Assembly: GCF_018904615.1 (NCBI RefSeq)
Contig: NZ_JADCNH010000013.1
Span: forward strand, 45,166-109,165
Direction: 5' to 3'
Length of the DNA: 64,000 bases
Source of the DNA: Verticiella alkaliphila
GTDB taxonomy: Bacteria; Pseudomonadota; Gammaproteobacteria; Burkholderiales; Burkholderiaceae_B
A model generated the notes under the pieces. The model saw only the letters and a program-made list of their open reading frames with translations, made no database searches and was not told where the DNA came from. The translations under genes were made by a program, and so were the position numbers. Numbering within the stretch: position 1 is the first letter of the stretch; every line of letters starts with the position of its first letter. This document shows positions 37,385 to 46,883 of the stretch, piece by piece.

Positions 37385-38803
37385 TCAGCCCGCGGCGCTT
37401 GCCGGCGCCGCCGCCCGTTCCCGAACCTGGGCGAGCGTCCAGTCCGCCTGCAACGCGCCGTCCTCCCAGACCGTCACCATGGCGTCCCGCCAAGGCCCGG
37501 CAGCCTCGGGCGCGCCATCGTCGACGGCCACGGTGCGCCAGGCGCCCGTCAGGGCGTGCCGCTGCGTGGCGAGCCGCCCGCGCTTGCTGCGCTTGCCAGG
37601 GTCAGTGATGGGATCCTTGTAGACCTCGCGCCACCGCCCATCCACCCGCACCGCCGAGCACTTCAACGCAAAGCGCTGCGTGTCGCGATGCACCCGTTGC
37701 AAGAGGCCGCCGCCCATGCCGAAGGTGAGGTTCTCGGCGGAGAAGCCCGCGCCCACCACCGCCTCGAGAATCGCCACGATGCTGTCCGGATCCACGCCGT
37801 CGCCCTGGATCACGCGCACGTGGTTGAGCACCTTGTAGCCCTTGCCGTTGACCGTGTGGCCGAAGGACTCGTCCAGCAAACGCAGACACTGCGGCACCAC
37901 CGTCACGGGGTCGCCCGAATCCGGCCGGATCACCAGCGTGGCACCACTGCGGATCACGTCTTCGCGCAGCGTGCGGCCCCAGTGTTCGCGAATAGCGTGG
38001 TAGATGTCATAGCTGTCCGAAACCACGGCGAGGATGGTGCCGGGCTTGCCGAACTGCCGCAGCATGTTCCGGTAGGCGTCGACCTCGTGCTCACGACCCC
38101 AGCTCGTGATCGTGCTGTGCTCGGCCGCCGGGATCGAGAACGCCGCCATGGGCTCGTGATAGCAGGCCTGCCCCAGCAACAGGGCGGACACCGTGTCGGT
38201 GCCCTGGAAGTTCACGAGATGCGCCAACCCGCCCAGCGCCGCGGATTCGCGGCTGGAGACGCCGCGCGCGCCGAAATCATGCAGCTTGAAGGGCAGCTGC
38301 GCGGCCGCGTCGTCGCTCGTGCGTGTCAGATAGTCGGCAAGCGTCTGCCGGATGTGCCAACTGATGGTGGCCACCGTCGTGGGATACCACACCCGCAGCA
38401 GCAGCGTCTCGAGATACGACGGCAGCCAGAAGCCCGCGGGATCGGTGGATTCGATCGTCATCAAGGCGTGATGCGCGGGCACGGCAAGGCCTTCTGGCAC
38501 TGCACGGATGCGCACCGGCAGCCGCCCACCCAGGCGATCCACGATGTCGCGCCAGCCTTCGGCGTTGAAGGGCACGCCGTGGGCGGCGAGCACGGCGTGC
38601 GCGGCGTCGACGTCCGCGTGTGTGACGGGACGCGCCAAGGCTGTCTTCAGGATCGCCTGGAGCCCGAAGAAAACCGTGTGCGGATACTGCCCGCCGCGCG
38701 ATTCGAGATAGAAGAAGGCGCCGTCGGTACGTGGCGGATACTGCAGCCAGTGGCTCGCCTTGTAGCTATCGGTGTCGAGGATGAGATTATCGAGTGACTG
38801 CAT
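37385..38803 (-). CDS. nadV: Nicotinamide phosphoribosyltransferase (NadV/NAMPT)
   Basis: 472 residues, NAMPT-like. The N-terminus MQSLDNLILDTDSYKASHWLQYP matches the family. Active-site blocks visible are SIPAAEHSTITSWG (His), VIRPDSGDPVTVV (Arg and Asp of the RPDSG motif), VIQGDGVD and FGMGGGLLQRV. It converts nicotinamide and PRPP to nicotinamide mononucleotide. AAGGAG lies 8 bases before the ATG. It follows the NadM-Nudix gene by 83 bases on the same strand, so the two enzymes make NAD from nicotinamide in two steps, bypassing deamidation. Confidence 0.93.
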   Translation of the reverse strand: MQSLDNLILDTDSYKASHWLQYPPRTDGAFFYLESRGGQYPHTVFFGLQAILKTALARPVTHADVDAAHAVLAAHGVPFNAEGWRDIVDRLGGRLPVRIRAVPEGLAVPAHHALMTIESTDPAGFWLPSYLETLLLRVWYPTTVATISWHIRQTLADYLTRTSDDAAAQLPFKLHDFGARGVSSRESAALGGLAHLVNFQGTDTVSALLLGQACYHEPMAAFSIPAAEHSTITSWGREHEVDAYRNMLRQFGKPGTILAVVSDSYDIYHAIREHWGRTLREDVIRSGATLVIRPDSGDPVTVVPQCLRLLDESFGHTVNGKGYKVLNHVRVIQGDGVDPDSIVAILEAVVGAGFSAENLTFGMGGGLLQRVHRDTQRFALKCSAVRVDGRWREVYKDPITDPGKRSKRGRLATQRHALTGAWRTVAVDDGAPEAAGPWRDAMVTVWEDGALQADWTLAQVRERAAAPASAAG

Positions 38804-38886
38804 GACGGAAGCTCCTTCTCGTCGAGTGAACCGGCCGTCTATCGGCCAGAAAGTTGTTGACCCCCACGCCCCCTGACGGAGCTCGC

Positions 38887-39978
38887 TCAGCCGCCCAGGA
38901 AATACGTGAGGATGTGCCAGTGGTCCTCGAAGAGCTGCGGCGACATGGCCAGCGCTTCGCTCACGGGCACCCAGCGGGTTTTGTCGGCATCGTCGCCGCT
39001 GCGCACGGGCGGCAGTGGGCCGCTCGGGAAGGCGAAGTGGAATGCGTGGGTGATCGTGCGCCCGCGCAGGCTGCGATCGGGGTGATCGAACACGCGCTGC
39101 GCGCGGATCGAGCCTTTCAGCACGGGCACGGGCAGCTTGAGTCGCGTCTCTTCGCGCAATTCGCGCAGGCACGCGTCGAGCACGGTCTCGTCCTGCCCGA
39201 CGAAGCCCCCGGGCAACGCCCACAGGCCCTTGCCGGGCGCGGCGCGGCGTCGCACGAGCAGCACGTGGCCCGAATGCACCACCACCGCGTCGGCCGTGAC
39301 GAACGTCGGCGGGTATGGCGCAACGGCCCAGGCGGCACGATACTGTTCGATGAAGTGGAACTCGTCCACGAGCGCGCCGTAGGCCGGCGATTGCTGGCGG
39401 AACGCGTCCAGCATCTGCCAGACGGGCTCGGGCACATTGGCCCGCAGCAGCATGAGGCCGCCGGCATCGCTATCGTCCTTCGTCTTGATCGACGCCCGCT
39501 TGCCGGCCTTGCCGTCGGTGCTGCCGGCCGCGAAGAAATACCGCCGCAGGTCCGTGGCGGACATGGTCTCGGTGTGCATCACGTCCACGAGCGGCCACTG
39601 CGGGAATTGCCGCAGGTAGTAGCTGGTGGCGTCCTTCTCCATGCCGATGATGCCCACCTTTGCGTCGGCGGCAGCACCATCGTCGGCGAGCGCCTGGGCC
39701 ACCGTGCGCTGCACGTCGGCCACCCAGAGATCCTCGTTGTAGAGATGATCGTGCAAGGGCCGCACGAGCAGGCGCTCGCGCGCATCCGGCAAGGCGGACT
39801 CGATCATGATGGCACGTTCGGCCACGCTCCAGGGATTGCGGATGGTACGCGGCGTATCGGCGGACCCAACGAGCACGATGAGCTTGCCGGCGCGTGCCAG
39901 GCCAGCGCGGGCAACCGCCGCGTGACCCTGATGAAAAGGCTGGAATCGTCCGATGAAGACGAGGTAATCGAATGCCAT
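38887..39978 (-). CDS. Bifunctional NMN adenylyltransferase/Nudix hydrolase (NadM-Nudix)
   Basis: 363 residues. The N-terminal nucleotidyltransferase has FIGRFQPFHQGHAAVARAG (the HxGH-type motif). The C-terminal Nudix domain (about 200-340) has the box GGFVGQDETVLDACLRELREET. This fusion, known from Francisella and Synechocystis NadM-Nudix proteins, makes NAD from nicotinamide mononucleotide and ATP; the Nudix half cleaves ADP-ribose or a related pyrophosphate. It starts the pair with nadV. GAGGG lies 6 bases before the ATG. No NrtR-type operator was recognised upstream. Confidence 0.92.
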   Translation of the reverse strand: MAFDYLVFIGRFQPFHQGHAAVARAGLARAGKLIVLVGSADTPRTIRNPWSVAERAIMIESALPDARERLLVRPLHDHLYNEDLWVADVQRTVAQALADDGAAADAKVGIIGMEKDATSYYLRQFPQWPLVDVMHTETMSATDLRRYFFAAGSTDGKAGKRASIKTKDDSDAGGLMLLRANVPEPVWQMLDAFRQQSPAYGALVDEFHFIEQYRAAWAVAPYPPTFVTADAVVVHSGHVLLVRRRAAPGKGLWALPGGFVGQDETVLDACLRELREETRLKLPVPVLKGSIRAQRVFDHPDRSLRGRTITHAFHFAFPSGPLPPVRSGDDADKTRWVPVSEALAMSPQLFEDHWHILTYFLGG

Positions 39979-40252
39979 GAGAATCCCTCACGGTGAGGAG
40001 TCGGGCGTCTGTCGCCTGACCATGGTAGGACCTTATCACAGCGGGAAGAATCCGCCCAGCACCGCCTCAACGCAAGGTGGCCTCGGCAGCCCGCCCCATC
40101 CGGGCGAAACCGGGCGTGCATCGTTGGCGATATGCCACATGCCACGCGGTCCACACAGATTGTCGGGTCATTTCTGCCGGCGTCTTCACTGGTGCCGGAG
40201 GGCACTTGCCGGCACGAGCTATGATGGCGAACCTGCCTTCCTGTCTTTCGCC

Positions 40253-41086
40253 ATGTCCACCGCCGTCTTCGTCATCGTGCTGTGCGCCGCCCTGAGCAAC
40301 GCACTGTGGAACGCGATCGTCAAGGCAAGTCCGGACAAGCTGGGCAGCACGATGCTCGTGACGCTGGCTGGGGCTGTCGTGGCATTGCTCATCCTGCCCT
40401 GGCTGGAGCCGCCTGCCCGCGAGAGCTGGCCGTTCCTGGGCATCTCTACCCTGCTGCAGACGGTGTATTTCGTCTTCGTGGCCAACGCGTACCGCGTGGC
40501 GGACATGAGCCAGGTGTACCCCATCATGCGCGGCACCGCACCCTTGGTAGTCGCGCTGGTCAGCCTTGCCTGGATCGGCGAGCCCATGCCTGCCATGGCC
40601 TGGGTGGGCATCGCTGTCATCTGCCTCGGCATCTTCGGCATGGCGGCCGACGCCCGGCGTGCCAATCGTCGGGGCTTGGTGTATGCATTGTCCGCCGCAG
40701 CCGTCATCGCCAGCTTCACGATCATCGACGGGCTCGGCGTGCGGCGCTCGGGGGCTCCGCTGTCCTATACCCTCTGGATCTTCGTCCTGACCGGTCCACC
40801 CTTTCTTGTCTGGGCGCTGCTCGCGCGACGCCGCGATTTCGGCAGCTATCTTGCGGCACACTGGCGGCTCGGGCTCGTGGGTGGCATTGCCACCATCATT
40901 TCCTACGCCCTCACGCTCTGGGCTATGACGCAGGCGCCCGTGGCCATGGTGGCCGCGTTACGCGAGACGGCCATCCTCTTCGGGGTGGCAATCTCCGCGC
41001 TGGTGCTTAGCGAACACGTCACCCGGGCCCGGCTCATGGCGGTGGCGATCATCGCCGCAGGCGCGGCGCTGCTGCGGCTAGCCTGA
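40253..41086 (+). CDS. EamA/DMT-superfamily membrane transporter
   Basis: 277 residues with about ten hydrophobic helices in two EamA repeats. The first repeat ends YVFVANAYRVADMSQVYPIMRGTAPLVVALVSLAWIGEP, and the second ends with VAMVAALRETAILFGVAISALVLSEHVTRARLMAVAIIAAGAALLRL; both carry the typical LREP-type EamA ending. DMT proteins export metabolites across the inner membrane; substrate unknown. A 274-base gap separates it from the divergent NadM gene; no gene or clear regulatory motif was found in that gap. Confidence 0.88.
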   Translation: MSTAVFVIVLCAALSNALWNAIVKASPDKLGSTMLVTLAGAVVALLILPWLEPPARESWPFLGISTLLQTVYFVFVANAYRVADMSQVYPIMRGTAPLVVALVSLAWIGEPMPAMAWVGIAVICLGIFGMAADARRANRRGLVYALSAAAVIASFTIIDGLGVRRSGAPLSYTLWIFVLTGPPFLVWALLARRRDFGSYLAAHWRLGLVGGIATIISYALTLWAMTQAPVAMVAALRETAILFGVAISALVLSEHVTRARLMAVAIIAAGAALLRLA

Positions 41087-41292
41087 TCAGGCGGCTCGAC
41101 CGAACGCGATCAGTTCGCTGAGCTCATCGTTTGGCAGCGCGGCAGTCGTTGCCGGGCTCGCCATGGGCACGGGTTCGTCTTTTTACCTGAAGGTCGCGGT
41201 GTGCGTGGCAGCAGTGAGTGATCTGACCGCACACTATCCGTCACGTCGGCGCGCTACAGTGTGCGCCCACTGACTTCACACCCCGAATCGCC

Positions 41293-41628
41293 ATGCCCCA
41301 CTGCATCATTGAGCACTCCGCCGACATCGACGGGCGCACGCTCGTGCCCCTCGTGCACGCTGGCGCCCTCGCTTCGGGCCTCTTCTCGGCCGATGGCAGC
41401 GACATCAAGGTGCGCTCGCTGACCTACGACAGCTACCTCACTGGCGGCAAGCACGCGGGCTTCGTGCATGTGCAGGTGCGGCTGCTGTCGGGCCGGACGG
41501 AAGCCCAGAAGAAGACCGTCACCGCAGCGGTGTTGGAGCGCCTGGCCGCCCAGGGGCTGCCGGGGGTGTCCATCACCGTGGAAGCCACCGACATGGACCG
41601 CCCGAGCTACGCCAAGCGGGCGGGCTGA
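41293..41628 (+). CDS. 5-carboxymethyl-2-hydroxymuconate delta-isomerase family (CHMI)
   Basis: 111 residues of the tautomerase superfamily. It begins MPHCIIEHSADI; the Pro following Met would be the catalytic N-terminal base, as in HpaF/CHMI. YDSYLTGGKHAGFVHVQVRLLSGRTEAQKKTV is the characteristic core. In the homoprotocatechuate pathway CHMI isomerises 5-carboxymethyl-2-hydroxymuconate. No other homoprotocatechuate genes are nearby, so it may have another role. It precedes the groESL promoter by 55 bases. The upstream 206-base gap holds no recognisable gene. Confidence 0.88.
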   Translation: MPHCIIEHSADIDGRTLVPLVHAGALASGLFSADGSDIKVRSLTYDSYLTGGKHAGFVHVQVRLLSGRTEAQKKTVTAAVLERLAAQGLPGVSITVEATDMDRPSYAKRAG

Positions 41629-41683
41629 GCGACGGCGTTCGCGTGCATCCCAGCGCAGCAACAAAAAATTCTTCGAGCGCCCC

Positions 41684-41711
41684 TTGAACCTGCGAATAGC
41701 GTCCTTATAAT
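41684..41711 (+). promoter_or_regulatory. groESL core promoter
   Basis: TTGAAC (41684-41689) and TATAAT (41706-41711) are spaced by 16 bases, a good housekeeping promoter. The surrounding CTTGAAC and CCTTATAAT also partly fit a heat-shock sigma-32 promoter (CTTGAAA and CCCCAT). The -10 box overlaps the first base of CIRCE. Confidence 0.7.
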
Positions 41712-41737
41712 TAGCACTCGACTGCGGTGAGTGCTAA
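41711..41737. promoter_or_regulatory. CIRCE element (HrcA operator) of groESL
   Basis: TTAGCACTC (41711-41719), nine bases, GAGTGCTAA (41729-41737): an exact match to the CIRCE consensus. It lies directly downstream of and overlapping the -10 box. HrcA bound here represses groESL until heat shock or unfolded proteins titrate it. The hrcA gene is not in the window. Confidence 0.97.
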
Positions 41738-41791
41738 CACCCTGCCGCGGCAATCGACGCATTCAACAATACTCTCTTCACAGGAGTCTGT

Positions 41792-42079
41792 ATGGCCCTC
41801 CGTCCCCTCCATGATCGCGTGATCGTCAAGCGCCTGGACAACGAACGCAAGACCGCCTCTGGCATCGTGATTCCGGAAAGCGCCGCCGAAAAGCCCGATC
41901 AAGGCGAAGTGGTTGCAGTCGGCCCGGGCAAGCGCTCGGATGACGGCAATCTGCAGCCGGTCGGCGTGAAGGCAGGTGACAAGGTTCTGTTCGGCAAGTA
42001 CGCCGGCCAAAGCGTCAAGGTCGACGGCGACGAAGTCCTGGTCATCCGCGAAGACGAAATCCTGGCTGTCATCGAGTAA
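41792..42079 (+). CDS. groES: Co-chaperonin GroES
   Basis: 95 residues, the standard GroES length. It begins [35 protein letters not shown] with the mobile-loop region near residues 17-33, and ends with [14 protein letters not shown]. It caps the GroEL folding chamber. AGGAG lies shortly before the ATG. It is first in the groES-groEL operon behind a promoter with CIRCE. Confidence 0.98.
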   Translation: MALRPLHDRVIVKRLDNERKTASGIVIPESAAEKPDQGEVVAVGPGKRSDDGNLQPVGVKAGDKVLFGKYAGQSVKVDGDEVLVIREDEILAVIE

Positions 42080-42109
42080 GACCTGCGTGTCGCGCGGCGA
42101 TGGCCCTGA

Positions 42110-43831
<1,722 letters not shown>

Positions 43832-43848
43832 GTCCCGCTCCCTGCCCC

Positions 43849-43869
43849 ACCGGGTGCCTGGCACCCGGT
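43849..43869 (+). other. Perfect palindromic hairpin after groEL
   Basis: ACCGGGTGCC (43849-43858) and GGCACCCGGT (43860-43869) with one central T. It forms a compact hairpin 17 bases after the groEL stop, without a T-run. It probably stabilises the 3' end of the groESL messenger. Confidence 0.5.
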
Positions 43870-43887
43870 ACGCAACGCAGTCAAACG

Positions 43888-43919
43888 AAGCCCCCGGGTG
43901 CGCAAGCCCCGGGGGCTTT
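43888..43919. terminator. groESL terminator
   Basis: An 11-bp perfect stem, AAGCCCCCGGG (43888-43898) and CCCGGGGGCTT (43908-43918), has a 9-base loop and a TTT after it on the plus strand. The A and T residues at its edges also suit the convergent alpha/beta hydrolase gene, whose stop codon begins two bases later (43921-43923), so it is probably bidirectional. Confidence 0.8.
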
Positions 43920-43920
43920 G

Positions 43921-44820
43921 TCATTCAGCGGCAGCCTCGGGCCTGCCAAGGAATGCGATCAGCTGCTCACTGAGGTACGCCGGCGCCTCTTCCGGCACGT
44001 AGTGCCCGCAGGGCGCCACCAAGCCCGTGACATCGTCAGCCACGGTGCGCAGCATGTCGGCCATCATGGAGCCCAACGCCGAGGCGCCGCCCATGGCCAA
44101 CACGGGCAACGTCAGGCGCGTCCTGGCGTGGATTCGGTTCTGCGCCATGTCGTCGAAAAGTGCCCGGTAGTAACCCGCGCCGGCACGCCAGCCGCCAGGC
44201 GCGCCATAGCAGCGCACATACTCGGCCAGGGCCTGCGCGCCGATCCCCTGCATGTTCTCGCTCTTGCTCTGGAAGAGCCACGTCAGGAATTCGCGTTCGC
44301 GCCCTGGCAACAGGCTCTCGGCCAGATCGGGCAGCGCGAGAAAGAAGAAGTGCCAGTTCTTGTGGATGCGCTGCGCCTCGAAGGCGTAGGCTTCGGGCGG
44401 CACGATGCCCGGCACTGTGGCGTCGATCAACACGAGCTTGCGCAGGGTGTCGGGATGTCGATGGGCGTAGGGAAAGCCGATCCACACGCCGACGTCCTGT
44501 CCCACATAATGAAAACGATCCCACCCGAGCGCCTGCGTGAAAGCGTGCAGGCGGTCAGCGACGGCATTCGTGTCATAGCCATCGAACGGTTTGTCCGAAT
44601 CGCCCAGCCCGGGCGGATCCACCGCCACGACGGTGTAGTGCCGGGCCAGAGCCGGCATGACCTTACGCCAGGCATACCAGGTCTGCGGCCAGCCCGGCAC
44701 CAGAAGGACGGGTTCTCCCTGCCCGCCGATGACATAGTGAAGACGCTGGCCGGGCTGGCCTTGCATGCGGTGCTCGAACACGGCGGCGAATGCCGCGTCG
44801 TCGGAGGAATGGGGACTCAT
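43921..44820 (-). CDS. Alpha/beta hydrolase (haloalkane/haloacetate dehalogenase or epoxide hydrolase-like)
   Basis: 299 residues from the ATG behind GGAGAG. HYVIGGQGEPVLLVPGWPQTWYAWRKVMPALA and VVAVDPPGLGDSDKP match this group. The nucleophile elbow is YVGQDVGVWIGFPYA, with Asp at the nucleophile position (GxDxG), as in dehalogenases and epoxide hydrolases. The His comes late (PCGHYVPEEAPAYLSEQL). Substrate not readable. An ATG at 44850 is an alternative start. It is divergent from a LysR-type regulator with a 9-bp operator-like palindrome between them. Confidence 0.85.
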   Translation of the reverse strand: MSPHSSDDAAFAAVFEHRMQGQPGQRLHYVIGGQGEPVLLVPGWPQTWYAWRKVMPALARHYTVVAVDPPGLGDSDKPFDGYDTNAVADRLHAFTQALGWDRFHYVGQDVGVWIGFPYAHRHPDTLRKLVLIDATVPGIVPPEAYAFEAQRIHKNWHFFFLALPDLAESLLPGREREFLTWLFQSKSENMQGIGAQALAEYVRCYGAPGGWRAGAGYYRALFDDMAQNRIHARTRLTLPVLAMGGASALGSMMADMLRTVADDVTGLVAPCGHYVPEEAPAYLSEQLIAFLGRPEAAAE

Positions 44821-44895
44821 GGCAGGGCTCTCCAGGAAAGGGGCTTTCATGCTAGGCGCCGCACCGCTGCCGATCGATCGCCCGGGCGTCATATC

Positions 44896-44918
44896 ATTCA
44901 TCACTCAGCGTGATGAAT
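44896..44918. promoter_or_regulatory. LysR-type operator palindrome between hydrolase and regulator genes
   Basis: ATTCATCAC (44896-44904) and GTGATGAAT (44910-44918) form a perfect 9-bp inverted repeat with a 5-base spacer. It contains the T-N11-A core typical of LysR regulators. It sits in the divergent promoter region, 13 bases before the LysR start. Confidence 0.65.
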
Positions 44919-44930
44919 TGGAAGAGCAGC

Positions 44931-45821
44931 ATGGACCTGGACCTGAGAACGCTGGCCATCTTCGTCAAGGTGGCTGAGCGCCAGAGCTTCGCACACGCGG
45001 CCGAGGCGCTGGACATGACGCCCTCTGGGGTGAGCAACGCCATCAAGCGGCTCGAAGGCCAGCTGGACACGAGCCTCTTGGCGCGAACGACGCGAAGCGT
45101 GCATCTCACGGTCGACGGCGAGGCGTTCTATCACCGCTGCCGGCAGGTGCTCGCAGATCTGGATGAGGCCACGCAGGTGCTGACCCGCGCCCGACGCCAG
45201 CCGTCCGGCACACTGCGCGTGAGCCTGCCCGTGTCCTTCGGGCGCGTGAAGGTGGTGCCGCTGCTTTCGACGTTCCAGTCACGCTTTCCGAAGATCGATC
45301 TCGCGATCAGCATCACGGACCGCTATGTGCATCTGGTCGACGAAGGCATCGACGTCGCCGTGCGCTTCGGTCCGCTGGACGATTCGCGGCTCATTGCACG
45401 ACCGCTGGCCCCGGCGCGACGCCGCGTGGTCGCAACGCCCGCCTATCTCGGCCGGCACCCCCGGCCGACGGCCCTGTCCGAGCTTGCCCGGCACAACTGC
45501 ATCACGCTCAGCCATCACGAGACGGGGCGAGTGCGCCCCTGGGTCTTCAGCGAGGCCGGCTCGCCCTGCCGGATCGTGCCTGCGGGATCGGTCACGTTCA
45601 ACGACGGGACGGCGCTCCATGCCGCCGTGCTGAGCGGCATCGGACTCGCCCAGATCCACGACTACATCGTGGCGGACGATCTCGCAGCCGGCCGTCTCGT
45701 CTCGGTCCTGGACGATGTCGCGCCTGCGCCGGATCCGATCGCTATCCTCTATCCGCAATCGCGCCACCTGTCCCCGCGGGTTCGGGTGTTCGTGACGTTT
45801 CTTGCCGCGGCGTGTGGCTGA
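44931..45821 (+). CDS. LysR-family transcriptional regulator
   Basis: 296 residues. It opens MDLDLRTLAIFVKVAERQSFAHAAEALDMTPSGVSNAIKRLEGQLDTSLLARTTRSVHLTVDGEAFY, the winged HTH. The C-terminal substrate-binding domain follows (about 90-290). It resembles the CrgA/DsdC-like subgroup that controls a divergent neighbour. It probably regulates the adjacent alpha/beta hydrolase gene and itself. ATG 44931 is preceded by GGAAGAG; a GTG at 44910 would lie inside the operator palindrome. Confidence 0.92.
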   Translation: MDLDLRTLAIFVKVAERQSFAHAAEALDMTPSGVSNAIKRLEGQLDTSLLARTTRSVHLTVDGEAFYHRCRQVLADLDEATQVLTRARRQPSGTLRVSLPVSFGRVKVVPLLSTFQSRFPKIDLAISITDRYVHLVDEGIDVAVRFGPLDDSRLIARPLAPARRRVVATPAYLGRHPRPTALSELARHNCITLSHHETGRVRPWVFSEAGSPCRIVPAGSVTFNDGTALHAAVLSGIGLAQIHDYIVADDLAAGRLVSVLDDVAPAPDPIAILYPQSRHLSPRVRVFVTFLAAACG

Positions 45822-45853
45822 GTCAGCACACGCTCCACCCACACCGCCGTGGC

Positions 45854-46657
45854 CTAGCGTCCGGGCAGAATCTCGATGCCCGCCTCGGTCCGGTTCAGAT
45901 GCACGTCGAACTGTTGCGGCAGGCTGGCCGTGAAGCCCTGGGCGTCGCTCACCGCATACCGGCCGCTCACCGGCATCTGGGCCACCGCGTTGTCGCGGAT
46001 GATCACGTTCGTCGGCCCATAGCGTTCGAACTCGTCCAAGGCTTGCGCAAGCGGCGCGTTGGCGAACTCGACCTGGCCACGGCGCCACACCGCATAGGCC
46101 TCGGCTGGCAGAGGTGCGACCGCACCTAAACGCCCAGGGCCTGCCACCACCTGCTGGCCGGGCTCCAGCGTCACCCGCCCGGCCCCGGGCGGCGCCACCC
46201 ACACCTGCCCTTGCGCGACCTCGACACGGACCATGCCGGCATCCAGCCCGCCGCGCGTGTGCCGCACCGACAGCTGCCCCTCGGTGAGACGCAGGCGCAC
46301 GTCGCCAGCCACCACGTGGAATTCGCGTGCCTGCGCATCGGGGGGCACGTCCAGCGCGAGCTGGCCTTCGGTGAGCACGACTTCCCGCCGGCCACTGGAG
46401 TACCGACGCTCCACGAGCGTCGACGAATCCAGTTGCAGCGTGGTGCCGTCGGGCAGTTCGACCGTGCGCGTGGCGCCACGCGGCGTGGTGAGATATTCGC
46501 CCGTGCCCACGGAGCGCCAGTATGTCCAGCCCACCCAGACACCGCCCAGGGTGCCGATGGCGGCAAAGATCACGATGCACCAGGCGACCCAGCGCGCACG
46601 CTTGGGAGGCTCGGCGGGATCGAAGGTGGATTCGTCCGGGGGACGCACAGAAGACAT
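45854..46657 (-). CDS. FecR-domain protein, orphan, without sigma-interacting N-terminus
   Basis: 267 residues. A short cytoplasmic N-terminus (about 24 residues) precedes one membrane helix (WCIVIFAAIGTLGGVWVGW). The periplasmic FecR domain follows: YLTTPRGATRTVELPDGTTLQLDSSTLVERRYSSGRREVVLTEGQLALDV, ending with a secretin/TonB short N-terminal-like segment (FANAPLAQALDEFERYGPTNVIIRDNAVAQMPVSGRYAVSD). Typical FecR anti-sigma regulators have an N-terminal DUF4880 domain and a neighbouring ECF sigma factor and TonB receptor gene; none is present here. It may sense envelope signals by another route. The start ATG is at 46657. Confidence 0.82.
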   Translation of the reverse strand: MSSVRPPDESTFDPAEPPKRARWVAWCIVIFAAIGTLGGVWVGWTYWRSVGTGEYLTTPRGATRTVELPDGTTLQLDSSTLVERRYSSGRREVVLTEGQLALDVPPDAQAREFHVVAGDVRLRLTEGQLSVRHTRGGLDAGMVRVEVAQGQVWVAPPGAGRVTLEPGQQVVAGPGRLGAVAPLPAEAYAVWRRGQVEFANAPLAQALDEFERYGPTNVIIRDNAVAQMPVSGRYAVSDAQGFTASLPQQFDVHLNRTEAGIEILPGR

Positions 46658-46883
46658 GACGACAGACTCGCAGGAAGAGACAGGACGGCCGGGCGGACAC
46701 GCCGCGACAGGCTGAACCCTAGCATGTCTGGGCACGCCGCCAGCGCGCTCCTCGTCATACGCCTGGGCACTGCGGCCCATGCGCTGCTCAGGGACTACCC
46801 GAAGTCCCATTCCAAAGCCTCGCGCACACGGTGAGAATGGCTCACGGCCTTGCAACGGACACGGCCGAGCCCCCGGAGACCCC

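Noticed and set aside
39979..40252. Possible small gene or NAD-regulator operator in the gap between nadM and the EamA gene
   Set aside because: No open frame with a plausible ribosome site and no convincing palindrome beyond a 5-bp repeat at 39986-39998.
41087..41292. Gene remnant between the EamA and CHMI genes
   Set aside because: No translated similarity recognised in any frame and no clear promoter or terminator.
46658..46883. Missing ECF sigma gene or anti-sigma N-terminal extension upstream of the FecR gene
   Set aside because: The upstream frame extension is low-complexity and does not resemble a sigma factor or DUF4880.
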